Assembly (NCBI RefSeq): GCF_036569345.1
Contig: NZ_DATCQT010000018.1
Location: forward strand, 1-64,000
Origin: Clostridium_AD sp036569345
GTDB taxonomy: Bacteria > Bacillota > Clostridia > Clostridiales > Clostridiaceae
Length of the DNA: 64,000 nucleotides
Direction of reading: 5' to 3'
Of the stretch, positions 24,361 to 31,976 are shown in pieces; the first letter of the stretch is position 1; every line of letters starts with the position of its first letter. A program made the position numbers and the translations under genes. The notes under the pieces were generated by a model. It saw only the letters and a list, made by a program, of their open reading frames with translations. It did not search any database and was not told the origin of the DNA.

Positions 24361-24399
24361 TTACCTCCTTGTGTCTTCATATCTTCTACAATGAGGTAA
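24361..24399 (-). other. Hairpin that buries an AGGAGG motif
   Basis: TTACCTC and TTGT pair with ACAA and GAGGTAA (11 bp, one mismatch) around a 15-base loop. On the minus strand the 3' arm contains AAGGAGG, as in a ribosome binding site, followed 10 bases later by a TTG that opens only 11 codons. It lies between the regulator's stop and its terminator. It could be a remnant of a lost gene or a structured 3' end; nothing firm can be said. Confidence 0.35.
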
Positions 24400-24415
24400 C
24401 CCCCGCAATTTAGCT

Positions 24416-25303
24416 CTATTGTCTTTCATCCTTATCTTTATAAGAATAAACTTGATATTCTTCCCATATATCTTCTAAAGTAGAAAATGTACTTGAAATT
24501 TTTTCTTTTTCTCTTAATCCAACTGCAATTATTAAAGCATTTATTACACTAAGTGGTGCTACTAAAGAATCAACAAATGAAGCCATATTACTTTGGGCTA
24601 TTAATGTATAATCTGCTCTAGCCGCTAGTGGAGATAATAAGCTATCTGTAATTGCTACTACATTAGCATTTCTACTTTTTGCAAAAGCTAAAGCTTCAAT
24701 TGTTCTTGTAGTATACCTTGGGAAACCTATTCCTATTACTACATCTGCTTTTGAAACATTAAGCATCTGCTCAAATATATCACTAACACCATATGCCACA
24801 ACCTTAACATTATCTAAAATAAGATTTAAATAAAAAGCTAAAAATTCTGCTAATGCAGATGAGCTTCTAAGTCCAATTATGTATATTTTTTCAGCTTTAA
24901 ATAATGAATTTACTATATCTTCAAAAGTTTGATGATTAATCTTTTCAAGAGTAGCTCTAATATTTTCCATATCAGCTTTTAATACACCCTTTAGTGCATT
25001 TTCTTGAGTAATAAAATCATTAGATAGCTCAATTCTTTGCACAGTAGTTAATTTATTTTTAATCAATTCTTGAAGGGCTTTCTGTAATTTTGGATAACCA
25101 CTAAATTCTAATTCATTAGCAAATCTTACAACAGTAGATTCACTAACTCCTACACTACAGCCTAATTTTGCTGCTGTCATAAATGCTGCCTTATCATAAT
25201 GCTTTAAAATGTACTCTGCTATTAATTTTTGACCTTTACTTAAACGTGGAAACTTTACTTGAATAGCCCTCATTAAATCTTGTTTGTTATTTTCCATAAT
25301 CAA
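24416..25303 (-). CDS. MurR/RpiR-family transcriptional regulator
   Basis: A 295-residue regulator. The N-terminal HTH_6 domain reads 'PRLSKGQKLIAEYILKH' and 'LGCSVGVSESTVVRFANELE'. The C-terminal SIS domain ('IYIIGLRSSSALAEFLAFYL', 'VVIGIGFPRYTTRTIEAL') binds a sugar phosphate or amino sugar phosphate. Family members control sugar or cell-wall-sugar catabolism, usually next to the target genes. Here no such gene is adjacent, so it may act elsewhere or on itself. The start is TTG or the ATG two codons later; AAGGA is upstream. A 21-bp perfect palindrome lies about 45-90 bases upstream of the start. Confidence 0.9.
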   Translation of the reverse strand: MIMENNKQDLMRAIQVKFPRLSKGQKLIAEYILKHYDKAAFMTAAKLGCSVGVSESTVVRFANELEFSGYPKLQKALQELIKNKLTTVQRIELSNDFITQENALKGVLKADMENIRATLEKINHQTFEDIVNSLFKAEKIYIIGLRSSSALAEFLAFYLNLILDNVKVVAYGVSDIFEQMLNVSKADVVIGIGFPRYTTRTIEALAFAKSRNANVVAITDSLLSPLAARADYTLIAQSNMASFVDSLVAPLSVINALIIAVGLREKEKISSTFSTLEDIWEEYQVYSYKDKDERQ

Positions 25304-25344
25304 CTCAATCCTTTCTATGATAACCCCAATAATGAAATAAAAAT

Positions 25345-25394
25345 TTCAATAGATGATAAAATGAATTTTTTATTTCATTTTATCATCTATTGAA
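25345..25394. repeat. 21-bp perfect inverted repeat upstream of the regulator
   Basis: Two 21-base arms (starting TTCAATAGATGAT) are perfect complements around an 8-base A/T loop. On the minus strand the second arm is followed by ATTTTTATTTC, so it can terminate rluB transcription. The position just ahead of the RpiR-type gene also fits an operator. The two explanations cannot be separated here. Confidence 0.7.
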
Positions 25395-25532
25395 CATAGT
25401 TTCAACGAATTATTCATTTTTCATAATATTAATTTCTATTTTTCATAATATATAACAAAAATAATATTAATGTTTCCATAATTCATTCAAATTCTTTTTT
25501 TCTTTCATGTCCAACATACACTATTTCTTTAA

Positions 25533-26243
25533 TTATAGATTTTTTAAATATTTTATTTCATCTTCAGTCAAGTTTCTCCATGATCCTTTTTCCATATTTC
25601 CAAGTGTAATATTACCAACAGAAACCCTTTTTAAGGCTATTACTGGATGCCCTATAACATCACACATTTTTCTAATTTGACGATTTTTTCCTTCATGTAT
25701 AGTAATTGTAACCCAACAATTGAATCCAATCCGCTTATTTACTTCGAAATCCGCTTTCGCTGTTATGTAACCGTCAATATCCACCCCGTTACAAAATTCA
25801 GATATTTCTTCATCTGTTGGACAACCTTCTATTATTGCTTTATAAACTTTATTAATCGCCTGTCTTGGATGAATCACCTTATTATATATATCTCCGTCAT
25901 TAGTTAATATAATTAAACCACATGTATCATAGTCCAAACGTCCAATTGGATATATTCTTTCTTTTATATTCACTAAATCTAAAATAGTTTTTCTTTCTTT
26001 CTCATCCTTTACAGTAGATACTACCCCTTCAGGTTTATTTAATGCAATATAGACCTTATTTTCTTCTATATTGATAATTTTATTATCTACATGTACTTCA
26101 TCTTTTTCAGGGTCAACTTTGTGTCCAAGTTCTGTAACTACCAAATTGTTTACTTTTACCCTCCCGGCAGTAATTACTTCCTCACACTTTCTTCGTGAAG
26201 CAACACCACATCGTGCCATAAATTTTTGCAAACGTTCTTCCAC
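25533..26243 (-). CDS. rluB: 23S/16S rRNA pseudouridine synthase (RluB/RsuA family)
   Basis: The enzyme converts one rRNA uridine to pseudouridine. An N-terminal S4 RNA-binding domain ('LQKFMARCGVASRRKCEEVI') is followed by the catalytic domain with 'PIGRLDYDTCGLIILTNDG' (catalytic Asp) and 'YKAIIEGCPTDEE', then 'EGKNRQIRKMCDVIGHPV'. The GTG at 26243 is chosen because AGGAAGTG lies just upstream and the S4 domain begins directly after; the ORF is open 18 codons further up without a site. At 236 residues it matches RluB. It stands apart from its neighbours. Confidence 0.93.
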   Translation of the reverse strand: MEERLQKFMARCGVASRRKCEEVITAGRVKVNNLVVTELGHKVDPEKDEVHVDNKIINIEENKVYIALNKPEGVVSTVKDEKERKTILDLVNIKERIYPIGRLDYDTCGLIILTNDGDIYNKVIHPRQAINKVYKAIIEGCPTDEEISEFCNGVDIDGYITAKADFEVNKRIGFNCWVTITIHEGKNRQIRKMCDVIGHPVIALKRVSVGNITLGNMEKGSWRNLTEDEIKYLKNL

Positions 26244-26375
26244 TATATCACTTCCTAATATTATTTTATATACTATGTATTTACAAAAAGTCTTCATTAA
26301 GAATTATATAAGTATATCAATAAAAAATCAATATTATAGAGTATATTCCCTTTTTACTTTTATCCAAATGAAAAA

Positions 26376-26431
26376 TTAGTTAATGCTTGAATATTCCTTG
26401 GACTTCCAAGGAGTATTCAAGCATTAACTAA
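26376..26431 (-). terminator. Terminator of msrA
   Basis: A 26-position stem with one G-T pair and a 4-base loop (TCCTTGG-ACTT-CCAAGGA at its tip) is followed on the minus strand by TTTTTCATTT. It is one of the strongest hairpins in the window. Confidence 0.9.
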
Positions 26432-26458
26432 TAAATTTATACTTCTTAAAATTTAAAC

Positions 26459-26935
26459 TTAAATGTCTAAATTGATATGACAATAACCTCCAGGATTTTT
26501 TTGTAAATACTTTTGGTGGTATTCTTCAGCATCATAAAAACAAGAAAGAAGTAGTATCTCTGTTACTATTGGCTTATTGTTTCTACTTTGAACTTCATTT
26601 TTTGTTTTTAATATAATGTCTAAATCCATATCATCATTATAATAAATTCCACTTCTGTATTGATTACCTATATCTGGTCCTTGTCTGTTTGAAACAGTAG
26701 GGTCTATTATACCCCAAAACTTATTTAATATTTTTTCAAGTGATACAATATTTTCATCATAACTTATCAAACATGCTTCTGCATGCCCTGTATTTCCAAT
26801 ACAAACCTCATTGTATGTAGGATTTTTTTTTATTCCGTTAGCATATCCAACCTTTGTTTCAATAATACCATTTATTCTTGACATATAAGCTTCTACACCC
26901 CAAAAACATCCTCCTGCTACAACAATACTTTTCAT
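26459..26935 (-). CDS. msrA: Peptide methionine-S-sulfoxide reductase MsrA
   Basis: MsrA repairs oxidised methionine (S-sulfoxide form). The catalytic motif 'AGGCFWGVE' has the nucleophilic Cys10. 'VGYANG', 'TGHAEACLISYDE' and 'QYRSGIYY' are conserved, and the C-terminal 'EEYHQKYLQKNPGGYC' closes the domain with a resolving-type Cys near the end. At 158 residues it is a single-domain MsrA with no MsrB fused. GGAG lies before the ATG but can pair with CTCC just upstream. The long structured leader makes post-transcriptional control plausible. Confidence 0.97.
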   Translation of the reverse strand: MKSIVVAGGCFWGVEAYMSRINGIIETKVGYANGIKKNPTYNEVCIGNTGHAEACLISYDENIVSLEKILNKFWGIIDPTVSNRQGPDIGNQYRSGIYYNDDMDLDIILKTKNEVQSRNNKPIVTEILLLSCFYDAEEYHQKYLQKNPGGYCHINLDI

Positions 26936-26943
26936 TAAATCAT

Positions 26944-27034
26944 CTCCTGCGGAGTTGCAAAATTAACGACTTCAGAAGGAGACTTTAACTCCCACTTATA
27001 GAAGAGGGATACTTTACTTCTGAAATGTCGTTAA
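26944..27034 (-). promoter_or_regulatory. Structured leader of msrA with masked ribosome binding site
   Basis: On the msrA strand a long stem pairs TTAACGAC and TTCAGAA (with a 2-base bulge) with their complements 40 bases on, enclosing an inner CCC/GGG hairpin. It is followed by TTTTGC, then a small CTCC-GCA-GGAG hairpin that holds the ribosome binding site. This looks like a regulatory RNA, or an intergenic repeat element that landed there. No known riboswitch class is recognised. Confidence 0.55.
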
Positions 27035-27098
27035 AATACCTCACCTTTTATATTATTACCGATATCTAAATTATACCACAGCAATAATTTTTTGAAAA

Positions 27099-27428
27099 CT
27101 ATACGACTTGTTGTTTATTATCCAGAAATTTAAAATCTTCTGCTACAACTTCCATACTATATTTTTTATTTCCATCTTTATCTGTGTAACTACTACTAGA
27201 GAGTCTGCCAGTTATACCGATTTGACTACCCTTTTTTAAATATTTACAGATATTCTCTGCAGCGCCATTCCACGCCACAATATTTATAAAATCAGCTTCG
27301 GGCTGTAAATCCTTATTTGATACTTTATTAATTGCTAATGTAAATCTTGTATAAAAACCTTTGCCCTCATTAAAACTTTTTAGTTCCAAATCTCTTGTTA
27401 ATCTTCCAATTATTGATACTGTATTCAT
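27099..27428 (-). CDS. ssb: Single-stranded DNA-binding protein (short SSB)
   Basis: An OB-fold SSB of 109 residues: 'MNTVSIIGRLTRDLELKS', 'FTLAINKV', 'DFINIVAWNGAAENICKYLK' and 'GSQIGITGRLSSSSYTD' are in order, followed by a short tail. The acidic C-terminal tip (DDDIPF type) of replicative SSBs is missing; the protein ends KQQVV. It is probably an accessory SSB rather than the replication one. The second ATG (27428) has AAGGAGAG at good spacing. A LexA-like box lies about 65 bases upstream and the UV endonuclease gene is next door, which fits a role in DNA-damage repair. Confidence 0.92.
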   Translation of the reverse strand: MNTVSIIGRLTRDLELKSFNEGKGFYTRFTLAINKVSNKDLQPEADFINIVAWNGAAENICKYLKKGSQIGITGRLSSSSYTDKDGNKKYSMEVVAEDFKFLDNKQQVV

Positions 27429-27490
27429 ATACATCTCTCCTTTTTTGTTTAATAACTTTTTAAATTATTGACAACAAAACAAATCTTATA

Positions 27491-27504
27491 CAAACAAATG
27501 TTCT
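27491..27504. promoter_or_regulatory. LexA-like (SOS) box upstream of ssb
   Basis: On the minus strand AGAACATTTGTTTG matches the Gram-positive LexA consensus CGAACRNRYGTTYG at most positions, and it is close to the recA box at 34832 read in the other direction. It lies just before a TATAAG -10 candidate, so a bound repressor would block the promoter. LexA itself is not in the window. Confidence 0.6.
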
Positions 27505-27650
27505 TTTTTTTAAAATATAATATTATTTAGAATATTTATGTTACTATTTTTGATTATTTCAAAGGTTTAAATTATCATTTTAGTTTACATTTTAATATTA
27601 GTTTACATAATCCTAGTTATGTCTATTAAATTAATTTATAGTTATACCTA

Positions 27651-27678
27651 AAAAAAACATATGTAATCATATGTTTTT
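27651..27678 (-). terminator. Terminator of uvsE
   Basis: AAAAACATATG-taat-CATATGTTTTT; on the minus strand it ends in a run of eight T. It lies about 30 bases past the uvsE stop. Confidence 0.8.
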
Positions 27679-27705
27679 CTTAAATTTGCATATATGTTTA
27701 TTCAA

Positions 27706-28950
27706 TTAATAATTAAAGTAATATGATTCAATCATGTATTGTGCATTATACCTATCACATAACTTTTTCAAATAAAGCTTAACCTTATCCTTGTGATCCG
27801 TATCCAAAAGAAGTTTTTCAAAATGATTTTTTTCTTTATCAGAAGCATGATTTTTAACATATCCCCATACATGTTCTGCAGTATTTATAAAACTCCCACT
27901 CCCTACAGCAAGGCTTATTATTTCATCAGTATACTCATAAAATTCTTCAATATTGCAATTTTCCTTTACTAGTTTACTGCAATGTTTATAATATTTATAA
28001 TTTCTTTCCATCAACACATATTTATATTTTGCCCATTGCTTTTCAATCAATGTAACTTTTAATTTTTTATTCATGTTGTTAACAATAAGATTACATTTTA
28101 TAGCCGAAATATCCTTATCTTTTACTTCAAGCATAATATCGAGGTTAAACTCTTTAACGACCTCGTAGTATTCTAAAAAATTCTTAACTATTATAGTATT
28201 AGAATGTGCTCCTATTTGTTTAATGGGGTTTTGCTGACTATAATGGACTTTTACATTACCATCTTTCTTCTGCCACGTTTTAGCTACCTTTTTCATTATT
28301 TCTTTTATAGGCATCTCTATCTCATGATTACACTGATGGTGAAGGTTATCAAAGATTACAGGTATATTAATTTTTCCACTTACAAAAAGTATATCCTCTA
28401 TATTAAATATTTTATCATCGTTTTCAATTACAAGCCTATTCTTAACTGAAGTTGATAATCTTTTATAATTTTCAATAAACCTATTCATAGCAGCATTTTT
28501 ATCTCCATAACCGCCACCAATATGAAGTATAATTTTATTACTTGAATCCACACCTAGTGAATCGAGTAATCTAGCATGATATTCCAAATCCTTAATAGCC
28601 TTTGCTACAATCTTTTCTTTTTCGGCATTGAGCACTGTATATTGACCTGGATGCATAGAAACTCGCATCTCACATTTTTTTATATATTCTCCTATCTCAT
28701 TTAATTCCGATTGAAAATATTTATGCCATGGAATTTCATTAATACTATGGCTTGCTAGTGGCACTATATCTGAACTTATTCTAAATAAGCTTATATCATT
28801 TTCCTCATTATTTTCTAATATTCTTCTTAAATCTATTAAATTTTGCTCTAGTATCTCTAGAAACATATTTTCAGAAAATTTTTTTATCGTTAACCTTCTA
28901 TTTGTTCTTGCATTTGTTGTTAGTGGTATACATGCATATCCTATTTTCAT
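27706..28950 (-). CDS. uvsE: UV DNA damage endonuclease UvsE
   Basis: UvsE nicks DNA 5' of UV photoproducts, starting an alternative excision repair route. The TIM-barrel motifs are present: 'KIGYACIPL', 'RISSDIVPLASH', 'RVSMHPGQYTVLNA', 'ILHIGGGYGDKNAAMNRF', 'RLVIENDDKIFNIEDIL', 'VIFDNLHHQCNH' and 'MLEVKDKDISA', which carry the metal ligands. At 414 residues it has a C-terminal extension (about 300-414) found in clostridial and Bacillus homologues. AGGAGTG precedes the ATG. The terminator after it separates it from the adjacent SSB gene, so the pair may be functionally linked but transcribed separately. Confidence 0.95.
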   Translation of the reverse strand: MKIGYACIPLTTNARTNRRLTIKKFSENMFLEILEQNLIDLRRILENNEENDISLFRISSDIVPLASHSINEIPWHKYFQSELNEIGEYIKKCEMRVSMHPGQYTVLNAEKEKIVAKAIKDLEYHARLLDSLGVDSSNKIILHIGGGYGDKNAAMNRFIENYKRLSTSVKNRLVIENDDKIFNIEDILFVSGKINIPVIFDNLHHQCNHEIEMPIKEIMKKVAKTWQKKDGNVKVHYSQQNPIKQIGAHSNTIIVKNFLEYYEVVKEFNLDIMLEVKDKDISAIKCNLIVNNMNKKLKVTLIEKQWAKYKYVLMERNYKYYKHCSKLVKENCNIEEFYEYTDEIISLAVGSGSFINTAEHVWGYVKNHASDKEKNHFEKLLLDTDHKDKVKLYLKKLCDRYNAQYMIESYYFNY

Positions 28951-29243
28951 AATTCACTCCTGTTCATATTATAAATTCTTTGTAGTTTAAATAAATAATT
29001 TCTTTAACATTTTTATTATAGATATAGTTAACTTATCAAATTTCATTTCTACTTTATAAAGAACCAGCAATTATCAATTTAAACTAGCACTACACCGTCT
29101 AAAAAGCCTCACTAATGGGTAATGGTAGAAAAGGGTTCACAGTTCTTGTTTATTAATGTAGCACCACTATCGTTGTTTTCTATAGACATTTAGCTATGCG
29201 GATAATTTAATTTAAACCTCGGGCTTAAAAACAAAACTTGTTG

Positions 29244-30221
29244 TTAAAATACATCAATTAGATCTCCCGCATTGTTTTTAAGCTTATCTACTGAGTGAAT
29301 ATACCTGTTAGTAGTGGCAAGATTTTTATGTGCCGCAAAATCCCTAACTTTCTCTACAGTAGCCCCTGCTAAAATTGCTAGTGTAATTGCTGTATGCCTA
29401 GTAGAATGAACTCTTATATTTTTATTTATGCCAGCATTTTTACATACTTTTTTTATCATGTAATTTAATGTACTGGCATTAAGCTTTTCTTTATTTTTCC
29501 CATTAGTAGAGTGACCAATAAATAGATATTCCTCACAACTCGCTAATTTATTTCTTTTAGTCAACTTGATATATTCATTAATCATTGCAAGAACATTTCC
29601 TTGAAGTTTTACTATATCTTCTTTACCGCCTTTTCTCATTACTTGTACTACATCATAACCTGTGTATGTAGTAATATGCTTTATTTTTATATTTATAATC
29701 TCAGATTTTCTTAAAGCAGTTGTTAGAGCAAGTACTAATATAGTTTTATTTCTATATCCTAATATAGTGGACGTATCAATACTATTCAATAAAATTTTGC
29801 ATTCTTCTTTAGTTAAAAACTCAGTTTCCCTATTATTTATCACCGGTTTCTCTTCTTTTAAATTTCCAAAAGGATTATATTTGATTATATGGACATCTGT
29901 AGAATTGTCTTGGTATTTTAGTAACCATTTATAAAGCGCACTTAATGATGATATTTTTCGATTTATAGTAGCAGAAGACATACCTAAATCCATTAATCTC
30001 ATTATAAAATTTTGTGTATTCAAGATAGTAACCTTTTTAATATCCTCCATGCTGATATTAGAAATAGAACTTACACAAAAAAAATCTTTTATATCACGTT
30101 CATAACTAATAGATGTATATTTACTTTTCCTAGATTTAATTTCAAGAAAATGAGATATAAAATTTTTGTTGTCTAAAATTATATCTGAATTACAATTAAT
30201 CTGTATAAGATTATTTATCAT
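29244..30221 (-). CDS. Tyrosine recombinase, XerC/D-like
   Basis: A 325-residue integrase. The N-terminal SAM-like core-binding domain is about residues 20-115 ('FLEIKSRKSKYTSISYERDI', 'NRKISSLSALYKWL'). The catalytic domain has the complete set: Arg in 'TTALRKSEIINI', Lys in 'MRKGGKEDIVKL', His-x-x-Arg in 'VHSTRHTAITLAILAG', and His and Tyr in 'AAHKNLATTNRYIHS'. AAAGGAGA precedes the ATG. No phage, conjugative or att features surround it, so it is more likely a chromosomal XerC/XerD-type resolvase or a lone integrase than part of an island. Confidence 0.88.
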   Translation of the reverse strand: MINNLIQINCNSDIILDNKNFISHFLEIKSRKSKYTSISYERDIKDFFCVSSISNISMEDIKKVTILNTQNFIMRLMDLGMSSATINRKISSLSALYKWLLKYQDNSTDVHIIKYNPFGNLKEEKPVINNRETEFLTKEECKILLNSIDTSTILGYRNKTILVLALTTALRKSEIINIKIKHITTYTGYDVVQVMRKGGKEDIVKLQGNVLAMINEYIKLTKRNKLASCEEYLFIGHSTNGKNKEKLNASTLNYMIKKVCKNAGINKNIRVHSTRHTAITLAILAGATVEKVRDFAAHKNLATTNRYIHSVDKLKNNAGDLIDVF

Positions 30222-30260
30222 ACATATTCTCCTTTAATGTTCTTATAATTTCTATAAATT

Positions 30261-30298
30261 TTAAAAAGCTGCAAACAGTATGTTAGCAGCTTTTTAAA
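30261..30298 (-). terminator. Terminator of ptsH
   Basis: TTAAAAAGCTGC and its complement form a 12-bp stem with a 14-base loop; the 3' arm itself supplies the U-rich end. It lies 15 bases past the HPr stop. Confidence 0.8.
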
Positions 30299-30313
30299 AT
30301 TCACAGGATATAA

Positions 30314-30574
30314 TTATTCTTCTAAAGAGTTGATTAGTTTTATTATTTCTTCTAATGCTAATTTTTCATCATCACCATTTACTATAACGTTTACAGTTGT
30401 ATTAGGTCCAACTCCTAGAGATAAAATACCTATTAAACTCTTAATATTAGCTTTTTTGCCCAAATACTCTATACCTATATCCGATTTAAATGAAGCGGCT
30501 TTTCTTACTAATAATGTTGCTGGTCTAGCATGCAATCCCTTAGAATTACTAACTAAAACTTCTCTTGTTACCAA
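30314..30574 (-). CDS. ptsH: Phosphocarrier protein HPr
   Basis: HPr passes phosphate from Enzyme I to sugar-specific IIA proteins. 'GLHARPATLLV' has the phosphorylated His15 and 'NIKSLIGILSLGV' has Ser46, the site of HPr kinase used in carbon catabolite control. Both being present makes this a true HPr rather than Crh, where His15 is lost. The 86-residue length is usual. The start is a TTG after GAGGTGAAG. It is not linked to ptsI here and has its own terminator. Confidence 0.96.
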   Translation of the reverse strand: MVTREVLVSNSKGLHARPATLLVRKAASFKSDIGIEYLGKKANIKSLIGILSLGVGPNTTVNVIVNGDDEKLALEEIIKLINSLEE

Positions 30575-30675
30575 TTAACTTCACCTCAATACTTTAATAA
30601 TAGCATGAGCTATGATAAAACAATTAATATTAACTCATGCTAATATAATATCATTAAAAAGTATGTAAATCAATT

Positions 30676-31866
30676 TTAAATATTCTCAACAAACCTTTGA
30701 ATTCTATTAAGTCCATTTTCTATATTTTCCATTGAAGTAGCATATGACAATCTAACAAAATTATCAGTTCCAAATGCAATTCCTGGTATAACAGCAATTT
30801 TTTCTTTTTCAAGTAAAAAATCAGAAAAATCAAATGAATTCTTTATAATTTTTCCGTCAATTGATTTATTCAAAATATTTGATATATTCATCATAACATA
30901 AAAAGCACCTTCAGGTTTTATGCATGATAAACCATTAATACTATTAATTCTTTCAACCATATAATCTCTTCTTAACTTAAATTGTTCAATCATTTTATAT
31001 GTATCAAATTGCTCTCCATTTAATGCTTCAACAGCTGCATATTGAGCAATTGAATTTGGATTAGACGTAGTATGACTTTGAATATTAGACATTAATGCTA
31101 CTATTTCAGTGGAACCTGCAGCATACCCTATTCTCCATCCTGTCATAGCATATGCCTTAGAAAGTCCATTAATTACAATAGTTCGTTTGTAGGCATCATC
31201 TGAAAGGCTTGCTATACTAATATGGGTTTTAGTTCCATACAATAATTTTTCATAAATTTCATCTGATATTATAATTAAGTTTTTCACTTTTGCAAAATCA
31301 GCAATCTCCATAAGTTCTTCCTTTGAATATACTGTTCCTGTAGGATTATTAGGACTATTTAATACTATCGCTTTAGTATTAGAAGTTACTGCCGCATTAA
31401 GACTATCAATTGTTAATTTAAATTTGTTAATCTCTTTTGTTTCTATGTACACAGGTTTTCCATCTGCTAATTTGACTAATTCTGGATAACTAACCCAATA
31501 TGGAACTCCAATCAGAACTTCATCTCCCGGATTTAAAATAGCTTGAAAAACATTAGCTAAACATTGTTTTGCTCCAGCTGAAACTATAATTTGAGACGTA
31601 ATGTATGTTAAGTTATTTTCTTTCTTAAATTTTTGAATTATTGCCTGTTTTAACTCGATAATACCTGAAGTAGGTGTATATCTTGTCCTACCATTATTAA
31701 TTGCTTTTATAGCCGCTTCTCGAATATTTTTGGGTGTATCAAAATCAGGCTCACCAGCACCAAATCCTATAACATCTATTCCATCAGCTTTCATTCTTTT
31801 TGTCTTTGCCGTTATATCTAATGTTAAAGAAGCTGATATTTGCTTCGCTTTTTTAGATAATACCAT
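30676..31866 (-). CDS. Aspartate aminotransferase-like PLP enzyme
   Basis: A 396-residue fold-type I aminotransferase of the Bacillus-type aspartate aminotransferase (AspB/PatA) group. 'VIGFGAGEPDFDTPKNIREA' is the N-terminal family start, 'NSPNNPTGTVYSKEEL' the substrate loop, 'IISDEIYEKLLYG' has the PLP Asp and Tyr, 'SKAYAMTGWRIGYA' the Lys, and 'FVRLSYATSMENI' the carboxylate-binding Arg. CGGAGGTAA precedes the ATG. It likely makes aspartate from oxaloacetate, but other keto acids are possible. It is transcribed away from rny, with a terminator between. Confidence 0.93.
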   Translation of the reverse strand: MVLSKKAKQISASLTLDITAKTKRMKADGIDVIGFGAGEPDFDTPKNIREAAIKAINNGRTRYTPTSGIIELKQAIIQKFKKENNLTYITSQIIVSAGAKQCLANVFQAILNPGDEVLIGVPYWVSYPELVKLADGKPVYIETKEINKFKLTIDSLNAAVTSNTKAIVLNSPNNPTGTVYSKEELMEIADFAKVKNLIIISDEIYEKLLYGTKTHISIASLSDDAYKRTIVINGLSKAYAMTGWRIGYAAGSTEIVALMSNIQSHTTSNPNSIAQYAAVEALNGEQFDTYKMIEQFKLRRDYMVERINSINGLSCIKPEGAFYVMMNISNILNKSIDGKIIKNSFDFSDFLLEKEKIAVIPGIAFGTDNFVRLSYATSMENIENGLNRIQRFVENI

Positions 31867-31915
31867 GTTTATTACCTCCGATACTTATATTGTATTTATT
31901 ATTTCTACTAAACAA

Positions 31916-31964
31916 TTAAAACCTCTTAAGATTTAGAAATATTCTAGATCTTAAGAGGTTTTAA
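31916..31964 (-). terminator. Terminator of rny
   Basis: A 17-bp perfect stem (TTAAAACCTCTTAAGAT and complement) with a 15-base loop, followed on the minus strand by TTGTTT. It lies 12 bases past the rny stop, ahead of the aminotransferase gene. Confidence 0.85.
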
Positions 31965-31976
31965 TATTATATTGAT

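Noticed and set aside
29244..30221. Prophage or integrative element around the tyrosine recombinase
   Set aside because: No phage, conjugation or att sites were seen, and the flanking genes are chromosomal.
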